Source of the DNA: Bacteroidales bacterium
GTDB lineage: Bacteria > Bacteroidota > Bacteroidia > Bacteroidales > UBA932
Reading direction: 5' to 3'
DNA length: 64,000 nucleotides
NCBI GenBank assembly: GCA_017437755.1
Contig: JAFRXI010000048.1
Span: forward strand, 124,001 to 188,000
The notes beneath the pieces are model-generated. The model did no database searches and was not told the DNA's origin. It saw nothing but the letters and a program-made list of their open reading frames with translations. Shown piece by piece: positions 44,068-53,275 of the stretch. Position 1 is the stretch's first letter, and the number at the start of each line of letters is the position of its first letter. A program made the position numbers and the translations under genes.

Positions 44068-47000
44068 TTAGAAATCGAGTTTGACTCCGAGGCGGACGGT
44101 CCGCATGATCGGATAATAACTGGAAGAGAGGGCGGTCCGCTGGGGATTGCCTTCGATCAGGCTGGTGGCCGTGAAGAGGTTGTTCCCGGTGAGGGTTACG
44201 CTCAGGCCCCGGACGCCCAGCAGCTGGCGGAGACGGTTGCCGTCGAACTTGTAGCTGACATAGAGCTCCTTGAGCGTCAGGTAGTCCGACTTCCGCCAGG
44301 AGTGCCCCTCGATCAGCATGTCAAACGTGTCATTGGCACTTCCGCCGAGCATCGAATACAGCTTGTCATCGAAGCTCAGGGTGGAGTGGCCGGCGCCCGG
44401 ATTGTCGGGACGCCAGTAGTCCAGCTGCGCGGCATGGACAGTTACATCCTGCTTTATGAACTCTTTCCAGAAGGCCCGGTTGAAGTTGACGTACTTGCCG
44501 TGGGTACCGTAGAACAGGATATTGACGGAGAGGCCCTTATAGCCGAAGCCCAGGTTGAACGACCCCACCATGGGAGGATAGGCGATGCCGCGGATGGCAT
44601 GCATGTCCAGGGAGTTTATGGCGCCGTCAACCTTGAAATCCAGCAGCTTGTAGATGCCGGGATACAGGCCGGAGACCTCCCCCAGGGCATTGGGATAGCC
44701 ATGCAGCTCGTCCACGCTGCCAAAGTAGTTGCCGTCGATCAGGTTCATGCCCGTCCGGGCAGCCTGGTAGGACGTCCCCACGTATTTCTGATATGAAGGG
44801 GTTCCCACCGGTTCCTCATAGCTGAGGATGCGGTTCTCGTTGAGTCCGAGCATGAATCCGGCCTCGTAATAGAAGCCGCGGGCGGTGGTCATGCGCCACT
44901 TGGCCTCGATGTCGATGCCGTGCTTCTCCATGCGGCCGGTATTGACGTCCTTGGACGATACGCCGCTGAGCGGAGACTCGGTGGGAGTGACCAGCATGTC
45001 CTTACGGCTCTCGTCAAAGAGGTCCACGCTGACGGTGAACATGTCTTTCAGGAAGCCCATCTCCACGCCGACGTCCCGCTTGTGGGCAGTCTCCCAGCGG
45101 GCGGTCTCGTTGGCCGCGAGGTCCTCCAGGATGATGGTCCGGTTCTTATTCTTCGAGTAGGAGCTGTAGTACAGCCAGTCGGAACTGGCCTCGTCGCTTC
45201 CCACCAGACCGTCGGAATAGCGGATTTTCATGGTGCTCCACCAGGGCATGGCCTTCTTCCAGAAATTCTCCTTGGAAATGTAGTAGCCAACGGCGGCGCT
45301 CGGGAAGTAACCGTACCGGTTCCTGGGGGCGAACTGCTCGCTGCCGGTTATACCCATGTTGGCCTCGAAGAGATACTTGCCCTTGTAATCATAGGTCACG
45401 CGGGACACGAAGGCCTGCTGCCTGTGCGGGAACGAGGCCCCGGCCAGCCTCTGCCGCTGGTTCATCAGCGCCAGGGCGGTCACATTGTGCTTCTTGGCGA
45501 ACTTGCGCGCATAGTTGAGCGACGCCTCCCAGTACAGGACCATGGTGGTGCTGCGGGCGGTGTTGTCCACGCTCACCGAATACGGCGGCTGAACATACAC
45601 CTCGTTGCCTTTCTCGGTGCTGCTCCAGGGATTCTGGGCGCCGTAGTCAAAGGCCTCCCAGTCTATACGGTACACCGGAATGTTCTGGACACCCTGCTGG
45701 GAATACCTTGAAAAGACGGAGGTCAGCGACACCATCCCCTTGACCGACAGGCCCTTGGTTATGAAATCAAGGTCCTGGGAGAGCTGGAGGTCGGTATTGA
45801 GGCGGTTCCGGGTGGTCTGGGTGTAATTCCCCTGCGCCAGCAGCGTGTAGGGGTTCTTGGCATAGGAGGTACCCGTTTGCGCAAGGCGGTCCTCCCAGAG
45901 TCCGGGCCATTCCCAGTCGGGAATGTCATACATCGTCTCCTTGGGATAATAGGCCGGAAACATCACCGGGGAAGCGTTGTACATGGTGGTGAAGAGACTC
46001 GCCACCGTCACTCCGTCGGGATGCTGCTCTATGTCGGTGACGCCGCCCACCTTCACCGAGAGCAAGGTCGACTTTGTCAGGTTGATGTCGAGGTTGGCCC
46101 TGTAGTTCATCTTGTGATAGCGGAAATCGGAATTGCTCCAGTCGTTGATCCGCTTGACGATCGAGCCGTCGGTGGTATACCCCACGCCCACGTAATAGCG
46201 CACCTTGTCGGTACCTCCGCTGATGTTATAAGTAGCGTTGAAGGTCTGCGACACCTTGTTCAGGAGCATGCCGAACCAGTCGTTGTCGGGATACCTTACC
46301 GGGTTGACCCGGCTGCGGTAGGCCTCGATATCTTCCGGCGAATACACGCTGCCGAAACTCTGCTCGTTCCGCATGGCCACGTTCGCCATCTCTAGAACCT
46401 TGGCGGCGGGGATGTACTGCGGCAGTTCCTCGGGGATATTGACACCGTAATTCACCGACAGGTTCATCTTGGGCGCTCCCTTGGAACCGGTCTTGGTGGT
46501 GACGAGGATAACCCCGTTGGCGCCCCGCGCACCGAAGACCGCGGTCGCGGAAGCATCCTTCAGGACGGATATCGTCTTGACTTCGTCGGGATTGAGGGAA
46601 CTGAACTGACGCTCCACACCGTCCACCATCACAAGCGGCGACGAACCGTTCCAGCTGGAGAGACCGCGGATGAAGATGGTGGCATCGTCGTTTCCCGGCT
46701 GGCCGCTGCTCTGGTAGGTTACCACGCCTGAGAGCTTGCCCGCCAGGGCGTTGGTGATGTTCAGGGTTCCGGAGCGGGTAAGCGCATCGGTCCCGACCTG
46801 CGATATGGCCCCCACCACACTCTCTTTCTTCTGGGTACCATAGCCCACAACAACCACATCTTCAAGTACTTCCGCATCAGGTACGAGGGTTATGTCCCAG
46901 ACCGAGTTTCCGGTAAACCGCTTCTCCTGAGGCGAGAAGCCTATGCAGGTGACCTCCAGGACGCTGCCCTGGGGGACAGTGAGGGTATACTCCCCGGTGG

Positions 47001-47178
47001 TGCTTGTCACCGCGCCGCCCAGGGCGGGATTGCCCTTGACGACGACGGCCGCTCCGGGGACAGGCTGTCCTTCATCGTCCACGATACGGCCCGATACGCT
47101 GACTCTTGACTGCGCCCGGGACAGGACCGGGAACAGCAGGCATACCGCCGTAATCCATAACAGTATCTTGATTCTCAT
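44068..47178 (-). CDS. SusC-like TonB-dependent outer-membrane transporter 3
   Basis: A 1036-residue full-length SusC/RagA receptor. Signal peptide ending FPVLSRAQ; CarboxypepD_reg domain (VSGRIVDDEGQPVPGAAVVV); LEDVVVVGYGTQKKESVVG; plug with PLVMVDGVERQFSSLNPDEV and FGARGANGVILVTTKTG; barrel ending MRTVRLGVKLDF. It is separated by two bases from the GH43-like gene before it, so no promoter of its own is expected. It imports the oligosaccharides made at the surface, with the SusD-like protein at 42196. Confidence 0.96.
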   Translation of the reverse strand: MRIKILLWITAVCLLFPVLSRAQSRVSVSGRIVDDEGQPVPGAAVVVKGNPALGGAVTSTTGEYTLTVPQGSVLEVTCIGFSPQEKRFTGNSVWDITLVPDAEVLEDVVVVGYGTQKKESVVGAISQVGTDALTRSGTLNITNALAGKLSGVVTYQSSGQPGNDDATIFIRGLSSWNGSSPLVMVDGVERQFSSLNPDEVKTISVLKDASATAVFGARGANGVILVTTKTGSKGAPKMNLSVNYGVNIPEELPQYIPAAKVLEMANVAMRNEQSFGSVYSPEDIEAYRSRVNPVRYPDNDWFGMLLNKVSQTFNATYNISGGTDKVRYYVGVGYTTDGSIVKRINDWSNSDFRYHKMNYRANLDINLTKSTLLSVKVGGVTDIEQHPDGVTVASLFTTMYNASPVMFPAYYPKETMYDIPDWEWPGLWEDRLAQTGTSYAKNPYTLLAQGNYTQTTRNRLNTDLQLSQDLDFITKGLSVKGMVSLTSVFSRYSQQGVQNIPVYRIDWEAFDYGAQNPWSSTEKGNEVYVQPPYSVSVDNTARSTTMVLYWEASLNYARKFAKKHNVTALALMNQRQRLAGASFPHRQQAFVSRVTYDYKGKYLFEANMGITGSEQFAPRNRYGYFPSAAVGYYISKENFWKKAMPWWSTMKIRYSDGLVGSDEASSDWLYYSSYSKNKNRTIILEDLAANETARWETAHKRDVGVEMGFLKDMFTVSVDLFDESRKDMLVTPTESPLSGVSSKDVNTGRMEKHGIDIEAKWRMTTARGFYYEAGFMLGLNENRILSYEEPVGTPSYQKYVGTSYQAARTGMNLIDGNYFGSVDELHGYPNALGEVSGLYPGIYKLLDFKVDGAINSLDMHAIRGIAYPPMVGSFNLGFGYKGLSVNILFYGTHGKYVNFNRAFWKEFIKQDVTVHAAQLDYWRPDNPGAGHSTLSFDDKLYSMLGGSANDTFDMLIEGHSWRKSDYLTLKELYVSYKFDGNRLRQLLGVRGLSVTLTGNNLFTATSLIEGNPQRTALSSSYYPIMRTVRLGVKLDF

Positions 47179-47180
47179 CG

Positions 47181-48173
47181 CTACTCACTTTTGAAAGCCG
47201 GGCAGTCGGAACAGAAGGAGGGGGTCCCTCCGCGGATTTTCATCCAGCCGTCTTCCCAGAACAGGGGATCCAACATCAAGGTACGGCCCCGGGTGACATC
47301 CGTCAGGTCAAAGGCATTGTAGACGAGCCACGACGAACCGTCGGCAAGGTCCAGCGGGGCCGGGCAGCTGCCGGGACCGGCAAATTTCCGGCTTCCCTCC
47401 AGAAGGGTCTCGGAGGCGCCGTCCAGCATGGTTTCGCCCTTGCTGTTGACAAACGGACCGGTTGAATTGTCGGCACGGCCGTAAACGATCCGGGCGGTGC
47501 TGTTGGCTCCTCCCGACACCGATCCGCTCGTTGCAAGGAGATACCACTTCCCGCCATGCCTGTACATTGCAGGGGCGAAAAAGGCCTCCGAGGCAAGCCT
47601 GACCGGGGTTTCTCCGGCAAGGGACTTCCCGTCGGCCGAAAGCGCCAGCAGGAAAATGCCCTTGCTGGTACCCACCGCCATGTAAAGGGATCCGCCGTCG
47701 GAAAAGACCGACGGGGCGCCTGTCAGGACGGCATCGGAAGTGACTGTGGTTACGACCGTTCCCACGTCGGACCAGGGACCCGTAGGGAACGGAGCCTCGG
47801 CCACGCCCACCACCGATGTCCCGGCCGATGCCGTATAGTACATCAGGAATCCGTCCTGGTGGGGAATGACGGAGCATGAGCCGATGGTACAGTTCGGGAG
47901 CGGGGAGGGTGCCGTCAGGGCCGTGAAAGCCGACGTCAGGGCCTCCCAGCCCACCAGGTCCTCCGATTCCATCAGCGGCACCACGTCATCCTCCACGGTG
48001 CCGTTGTAATACAAATAGAACTTACCGTCGGAGTACATTACCGCAGGGTCTTCCAGGCCTTCCTGGACCACCGGATTACGGTAGGACTCCCAGGGCTGCA
48101 GCTCCACCTTGGGGCCCTTGCTGCAACCGGCCAGGACCGCAAGGACGGCTGAAAACAGGATACACTTTTTCAT
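47181..48173 (-). CDS. GH43-like five-bladed propeller lipoprotein, two catalytic acids replaced
   Basis: A 330-residue lipoprotein (AVLAGCS). The blade pattern is that of GH43 enzymes: NPVVQEGLEDPAVMYSDG keeps the general base (D42). The third-blade motif, usually with DP, reads LTGAPSVFSDGGSLYMAVG, so the pKa-tuning aspartate is A153. The fourth-blade motif, usually EGP or EAP, reads FFAPAMYRHGGKWYLL, so the general acid is F199. Alignment was done by eye. If right, the protein binds rather than cuts, or uses other residues. It lies nine bases after the BACON lipoprotein and two before SusC. Confidence 0.7.
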   Translation of the reverse strand: MKKCILFSAVLAVLAGCSKGPKVELQPWESYRNPVVQEGLEDPAVMYSDGKFYLYYNGTVEDDVVPLMESEDLVGWEALTSAFTALTAPSPLPNCTIGSCSVIPHQDGFLMYYTASAGTSVVGVAEAPFPTGPWSDVGTVVTTVTSDAVLTGAPSVFSDGGSLYMAVGTSKGIFLLALSADGKSLAGETPVRLASEAFFAPAMYRHGGKWYLLATSGSVSGGANSTARIVYGRADNSTGPFVNSKGETMLDGASETLLEGSRKFAGPGSCPAPLDLADGSSWLVYNAFDLTDVTRGRTLMLDPLFWEDGWMKIRGGTPSFCSDCPAFKSE

Positions 48174-48182
48174 ATCTGTCTG

Positions 48183-50057
48183 TTACTCTGTTACATAGAT
48201 GGTAGGACCGGCGAACGGAGGTTCGGTACTGGTATTGGTCAGACGCAGTGTACCGGTATTGGGCGACGATACGCTGCTGCCGTCCACGGCATTGGTGGCG
48301 TCAGCCACGGTTATCCGTACGATCAGTTCGGTCAGCTCAATGGAGGAAGGCGCCGTGAGCGTGGCCCGGAACGGATGAGCCGAGTCTTTCTTCTTCAGCT
48401 TGGCGTTGGCGGCGCCGTTCCCGGCATAGTATTCCCCTGTATCGAAGGAGACAAAGGTATCACCTCCGTCGAAGGATGCTTCGGCCCGGTAGTAGGCCGC
48501 CGTAGCCTTGGTGGCACGGATTGCAAAGTCAAAGTGCAGCGTGCTGCCCTTGCCGATCCTGACCACCGGGACACGGAATTCCACGGCATCTCCGGTCCAG
48601 AGTTTCTTGAAGGCATAATGGCCCTCTACGGAAATGATGAATGTGGTGGCATAATTGAGGGTATTGCCCTTGACGTACGTTGCATAAGCGATGTCGGCAT
48701 GCGTGGAAGGATAGAACACGCCGGTACCGGCACCTGTGGCGGGAGCTGCGCTGCCGTTCTCGCCCTTGGTGGCGAAGTCGGGCGAAGTCTGCATGGCCAG
48801 AGCCTGGTCGTTGCATATCCAGGTTATCTTTTCCTCCATCAGGTCCACGTAGCCGTCGAGGCTGACGTTGATATCCTGGGTTACGGTTATATCATCGGCC
48901 AGGAGTTCCACCTCGGTGGACGCGACGGTAACGGTGGCCTGGCGCGCCTCGGTGGTGTTGTTGGAGGTTCCGGAGATGGTTATTACGGCGTCTCCGCTGC
49001 CGGAGGCGGGGCTGACGGTAATCCAGGATTCCGAGGCCGTGACCGTCCAGGCCGTATTGGCGCTGACGGAAACGCTGACTCCGGTTCCTTTTCCGGACAG
49101 TTCCACCGTCTTGGGGGATACGGTCAGGTACTGGACTATCTTGCCGCTCTGCTCCACGGTCACCACGGCCTTGACGCCATGGTTGTCGAACGTGATAGTG
49201 GCCGTACGCGTGTTCTCGGTTTCATTTACCTCAACCGCCGGCGTCACGGTATCGTCTCCGGTTCCGGAATACTTGTCCAGGGTGAGCCAGGAGGCCGATG
49301 ACGTCGCCGTCCAGGAGCCGTTGGAAGTTACCACTATGCCGACGGGCTCCAGCCTGCCGGTATCCGATGCCCGGACCGTCTGGGCGGAAACGGAAATGAC
49401 GGCCTCAAAGCCGGCCTGGCCAACCACGATCTCGCGGGCGGTCTCTCCGCCATAATCAAACACCAGGCGGCCCTGCCTTGCAGAATCCTCGTTCTTTCCG
49501 GGAACGATGGTTATGGTGGCAAGACGGCCCCCACGGCCTTCAAGCGGCGAAATGGTGCACCAGTCCAGCCCCTGGGCCTTGGCCGTCCAGTCCCTGTTGC
49601 AGGAGAGCGTGACCTCCCTGGGATAATCATCCGCACCGAACCACACGGCATCCTCCTCGATGCCGGAAAGGATCAGCGAAGGGGCGTCGTCGATTCCGGC
49701 CTGCTCCACGGTAACCGTCCTGGAGAAGTTCTCTCCTGCCTTTATCTCAAAGGTCCCGCGACGGGATCCGAGGGCCGGATTCGGCATCGCAGCAAGGGTG
49801 ACGGTACTTTGCCCGGTGTCGGCAAGCCGCCGCAGCGGGGTTATGGTCAGCCAGTCGAGGTCCTTCTTTACGATGGACCATCCGACGTTGGAGGAAATCT
49901 CAAACTGCATCGGTTCCTCGGGGGCGGGTGCGAGGCGGATTACGGCATCCAGTCCGGAGACGGAAACCGATTCCTCCACGCCACCCTCCACGTTTCCGCA
50001 GCCGGCGGAGAGCAGGACCGCGGCGATAAGGATACGGGGAATAGTTCTAAGTTTCAT
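48183..50057 (-). CDS. Four-BACON-domain surface lipoprotein
   Basis: A 624-residue lipoprotein (lipobox VLLSAGC, C20). Four BACON modules run at about 35-120, 126-216, 220-304 and 310-395, each with the pattern WxxxxxxxWLT/ISP and closing VTVEQAG/VVGQAG/VTVEQSG/ITVTQD. The last about 210 residues form a different beta-rich domain (AFKKLWTGDAVEFRVPVVRI, YYRAEASFDGGDTFVSFDTG) that resembles the end of the protein at 55280-56842. BACON modules serve as spacers or glycan binders, so the C-terminal domain is probably the business end held away from the membrane. Two bases separate it from GH88. Confidence 0.85.
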   Translation of the reverse strand: MKLRTIPRILIAAVLLSAGCGNVEGGVEESVSVSGLDAVIRLAPAPEEPMQFEISSNVGWSIVKKDLDWLTITPLRRLADTGQSTVTLAAMPNPALGSRRGTFEIKAGENFSRTVTVEQAGIDDAPSLILSGIEEDAVWFGADDYPREVTLSCNRDWTAKAQGLDWCTISPLEGRGGRLATITIVPGKNEDSARQGRLVFDYGGETAREIVVGQAGFEAVISVSAQTVRASDTGRLEPVGIVVTSNGSWTATSSASWLTLDKYSGTGDDTVTPAVEVNETENTRTATITFDNHGVKAVVTVEQSGKIVQYLTVSPKTVELSGKGTGVSVSVSANTAWTVTASESWITVSPASGSGDAVITISGTSNNTTEARQATVTVASTEVELLADDITVTQDINVSLDGYVDLMEEKITWICNDQALAMQTSPDFATKGENGSAAPATGAGTGVFYPSTHADIAYATYVKGNTLNYATTFIISVEGHYAFKKLWTGDAVEFRVPVVRIGKGSTLHFDFAIRATKATAAYYRAEASFDGGDTFVSFDTGEYYAGNGAANAKLKKKDSAHPFRATLTAPSSIELTELIVRITVADATNAVDGSSVSSPNTGTLRLTNTSTEPPFAGPTIYVTE

Positions 50058-50059
50058 TG

Positions 50060-51244
50060 TTACAGTATTTTATTCCAACGGAGCAGAGCTTCCAGGAAAT
50101 AATAATCGGCATAAGGGAGAGGTACGTCAACCTGGCTCTTCTTGGGAAGGTTGCCAACGCTGTGGTAAAGCAGGAATCCGGCATTCTCGCCCACGCAGGC
50201 GAGGTACAGCGGGGATGCCAGGGTCCGGATCTGTTTTTCGGCCATGGCGCTGCATTGCCTGGAGAGTTTCCTGTCGGAGGTCAGGGAGGCAAGACGGACG
50301 AAGGCGGAACACATTACGGCGGCGGCAGAGGCGTCCCTGTGCTCGTCCGGAATCTCAGGAGCATCAAAATCCCAGTAAGGGATACCGTCGCCGGGAAGCC
50401 TTTCCAGGAGCATCCTGGCCACGGTCTCAGCCTGGGCGAGGAAGGCAGCCTCCCCCGTTTTCTCATACATCATGGTATAGCCGTAAAGGGCCCAGCCCTG
50501 ACCACGGGCCCAGGCCGAACCGTCGGCATACCCCTGGTGGGTACCCCTCCAGCGGACCGAGCCGGTTTCAGGATCATAATCCACCACGTGGAAACAGGTT
50601 CCGTCCTCACGGAAATGGTTCCGGATGGTGGTCCTGGCATGGGAAACCGCAATGTCCCGGAATGAATCATCCCCGGTCAGCCGGGCCGCCTCGGTGAGGA
50701 GTTCCAGGTTCATCATGTTGTCTATTATCACCGGAAACAGCCAGGTCTTCCCCTTGGGCGAGAAATTCCAGCTGCGGGTCACCCCCGTGACGGGGTTGAA
50801 GCGGCCGGCCAGCAGGCGTGCGGCCTCCAGCAGCACCGGCTGCCACCCGGGGTCGCCGGTAATGCGGAGGGCGTTTCCGTAGCTGCAGTTGAACTGGAAA
50901 CCCAGGTCGTGCGAAATATGGCTCCTGGTTGCCGGCTCCATCGCCCGGGTATATTTCTCCGCCAGGGACCGGATGCGTCCGTCCTTCCCATAAAGATATA
51001 TATACCAGAGACTTCCGGGATAGAATCCGGCCGTCCATGCGGTCGCCTCCTCGGTAGTGACGGCGTCCTTGCTCACGCTTTTGGGGAATGTCCCCTCGGG
51101 AAGGGCGGCATCAATGGCCGCGTACTGCGATTCCGCCAGGGCGAAAACCCGGGAGGTGAGTTCCTCCATGGATTCCCGGGCGGGCTTTGCGGAGAGCGGG
51201 AGAACGCCCGTCAGCAAGAGTATGAGTGAAACAAGCCTTTTCAT
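50060..51244 (-). CDS. GH88 unsaturated glucuronyl hydrolase, secreted
   Basis: A 394-residue protein with a signal peptide (ending GVLPLSAK). The (alpha/alpha)6 barrel carries the two aspartates of the family: D113 in ISHDLGFQFNCSYGNALR and D175 in FPVIIDNMMNLELL. VRWRGTHQGYADGSAWARGQ and YGYTMMYEKTG are also characteristic. GH88 enzymes hydrate the 4,5-unsaturated uronic acid that lyases leave at the non-reducing end and so release it. Its presence beside two BNR_4 proteins argues that at least one of those is a lyase. Spacing is two to three bases on both sides. Confidence 0.93.
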   Translation of the reverse strand: MKRLVSLILLLTGVLPLSAKPARESMEELTSRVFALAESQYAAIDAALPEGTFPKSVSKDAVTTEEATAWTAGFYPGSLWYIYLYGKDGRIRSLAEKYTRAMEPATRSHISHDLGFQFNCSYGNALRITGDPGWQPVLLEAARLLAGRFNPVTGVTRSWNFSPKGKTWLFPVIIDNMMNLELLTEAARLTGDDSFRDIAVSHARTTIRNHFREDGTCFHVVDYDPETGSVRWRGTHQGYADGSAWARGQGWALYGYTMMYEKTGEAAFLAQAETVARMLLERLPGDGIPYWDFDAPEIPDEHRDASAAAVMCSAFVRLASLTSDRKLSRQCSAMAEKQIRTLASPLYLACVGENAGFLLYHSVGNLPKKSQVDVPLPYADYYFLEALLRWNKIL

Positions 51245-51247
51245 CTT

Positions 51248-53197
51248 CTACAAAACAGTATAGTCGGAAACGGAGAAGGCCTTGGGACGGCGCATGGTCT
51301 CTGTATGCTTGATGCCGTTCCGGTCGGTGACGGAAATCTCCACGGTGGAATCCCGGGACGAGGCCCTGGCTTTGAAGAAATGATACCAGTTCTCGGTGAT
51401 GAAGTTGGGTTCCGAAGTGGACAGGAAGCGTTTGGCCGTCATCGCTACGATGTGCAGCGGGTCGCATGTATATACCTGGGTTACAGGTAGTTCCACTCCT
51501 TCCTCCTTGATGGATATCTTCCATGTGGGATCGTAATCCCAAACATTTACAAGGATGTCGTTGTCGTCATAGGCGGCCATTATGTCCACAAACTTCTGGA
51601 ATCCTGGCTTGTTGCCTCCGAGGGAAGGGACTATGACCGACTTGACCTTGCCCATGTCGTAGGCCCGGAACTGGTGCGATGCCGGCCAGCCGGGGGACTT
51701 GAAGTAATGGCTCATCCGGGTGCCGTTGAAGGTGAAGACTCCATAGCCTCCGGGAGCCCCGTCCTGGCCTATGTGGACACCCGGAGTCAGGTTGCCGGAC
51801 CACCACCAGGTTGCACAGATGGCGCCCAGGTTGTGCTCTTCAAAGTTCCTGTTGGGAACCTTGAAATTGAATACCTCATGGGAATGTGCCGTGAGCATCT
51901 GGACGTCATAGTCCTTCACCATCTCCAGGAATTCAGGGGTTCCGCCCTCGCCGGGAGCGTCGGCCCCGTTCCAATGCTGCTTGAAAGTGACGCAGTCAGA
52001 CGTGGGGTAAAAAACCGGTATATGGCTGGAAATCACCAGCTTGGACCCCTTTGGTACATATGAGAGGTCCTTGGCGAGCCACTGCATCTGCTCCACGGTA
52101 AGGTCCGCCCTGTAGTCGGAGCGGTTGCCGGGCTCGGCATTGTTGAAGTCCACGTCGTCCAGCACTATGAAATGTATGCGGCCGATATTGAACGAATAGA
52201 AACTGGGAGCGATGTCACGGACGTACCGGAAGGTCTTCATGAAGTCTCCGTCCCCGAGCGGATCGTTGTCGTGGTTGCCCATGGTATGGAAAACGTACTC
52301 CCCTTCAAGGTATTTCTCGGCTATGGAGATGTACTCCGGGAAGCAGAAACTGTTCTGCTCCCAATACAGGTCCCAGGTCATGTCGCCGAGGGTCAGGAGG
52401 TATTTGGGACCGGTTACGTCGCCCATGGTGGCCACAAGGTCCTTGGCCACGGCGTCAAACTGATGGAGGTCCTTGTTACGGTTGGCCAGGTGCATGTCGC
52501 CAAGGACAAAGAGGGTGAAACTGTCGTTCTCGACCCTTTTCAGGGCAAAGTCCCTGCGCTCGGGTATCTCCACGGCGCCTTTTTCATCGAGGGCGGCATG
52601 GAACTCCGGCATGATTCCCTGTACTGCGGGCATATAGCCGGAAGGGATTATCACAAACACATACTTCCAGCGCTTATTGGAAACCATCTGGTACACACCG
52701 CGCCCGTCGGTCTCCACGATCTCGGCCCCGTCGGAAACCAGGACGCCGGGAATGCCCACGCCGTCGCAGGTCACGGCGCCGAACAGGTTCACTCCGGGCC
52801 CGGGCTCGATCTCGATGGGGGTGTGGAGGTCGATACTGACCTGTCCGAGGTAGTAACGGCGCCCTTCATGGACCAGGTACAGGGTGTAGAAGCCCGTGGT
52901 AACCTGGCTGTCGGCTTGGATGCGGAAGGACTGGTCAGTCACGGAGACCACCGGGAAATCCAGTTCCCGTCCGCCAACCAGCTTGAGTATGAGGCGGTCT
53001 TCGGTGGTGATGCCGATCCCCTTTGTGGTAGACAGGTCCATCGAATAGGTGTTCATGTCCATCTTGTACTGCTCCGGGACGACGATCGCAGACACGGCCA
53101 AGCTTTCAGCATCGCTTCCGGTATCCACCCGGGAACATCCGGAGAAACCAAGAAGCAGGGCCGAGATGAAGAGAAGGCAATAAGTATTCCTGGTCAT
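51248..53197 (-). CDS. Calcineurin-like metallophosphoesterase lipoprotein
   Basis: A 649-residue lipoprotein (LGFSGCS, C21). An Ig-like N-terminal region includes VNLFGAVTCDGVGIPGVLVSDG (MetallophosN-like, about 135-215). The phosphoesterase domain has FVLGDMHLANR (D234, H236), LTLGDMTWD (D272), HTMGNHDN (N308, H309), VISSHIP and MLTAHSHEV, a complete two-metal site. A C-terminal beta domain ends at about 649. Its substrate is unknown; removing phosphate or a phosphodiester from the glycan is one possibility. A promoter box lies 38 bases upstream, so it may head a sub-operon. Confidence 0.88.
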   Translation of the reverse strand: MTRNTYCLLFISALLLGFSGCSRVDTGSDAESLAVSAIVVPEQYKMDMNTYSMDLSTTKGIGITTEDRLILKLVGGRELDFPVVSVTDQSFRIQADSQVTTGFYTLYLVHEGRRYYLGQVSIDLHTPIEIEPGPGVNLFGAVTCDGVGIPGVLVSDGAEIVETDGRGVYQMVSNKRWKYVFVIIPSGYMPAVQGIMPEFHAALDEKGAVEIPERRDFALKRVENDSFTLFVLGDMHLANRNKDLHQFDAVAKDLVATMGDVTGPKYLLTLGDMTWDLYWEQNSFCFPEYISIAEKYLEGEYVFHTMGNHDNDPLGDGDFMKTFRYVRDIAPSFYSFNIGRIHFIVLDDVDFNNAEPGNRSDYRADLTVEQMQWLAKDLSYVPKGSKLVISSHIPVFYPTSDCVTFKQHWNGADAPGEGGTPEFLEMVKDYDVQMLTAHSHEVFNFKVPNRNFEEHNLGAICATWWWSGNLTPGVHIGQDGAPGGYGVFTFNGTRMSHYFKSPGWPASHQFRAYDMGKVKSVIVPSLGGNKPGFQKFVDIMAAYDDNDILVNVWDYDPTWKISIKEEGVELPVTQVYTCDPLHIVAMTAKRFLSTSEPNFITENWYHFFKARASSRDSTVEISVTDRNGIKHTETMRRPKAFSVSDYTVL

Positions 53198-53234
53198 TAT
53201 TCTGTAGTTTTCTTCAAAGGTGGCTATATAAAGA

Positions 53235-53242
53235 CAAATGTA
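53235..53242 (-). promoter_or_regulatory. Internal promoter box ahead of the metallophosphoesterase
   Basis: The minus strand reads TACATTTG, a full match to TAnnTTTG, with a weak CTTG about 20 bases upstream. It lies in the only sizeable gap (78 bases, AT-rich) of the right-hand locus. A second start here would let the lower genes, including both SusC/SusD pairs, be made separately. Confidence 0.5.
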
Positions 53243-53275
53243 GAAAAATATATATTTTCTTCCAAGAACCGGAGG

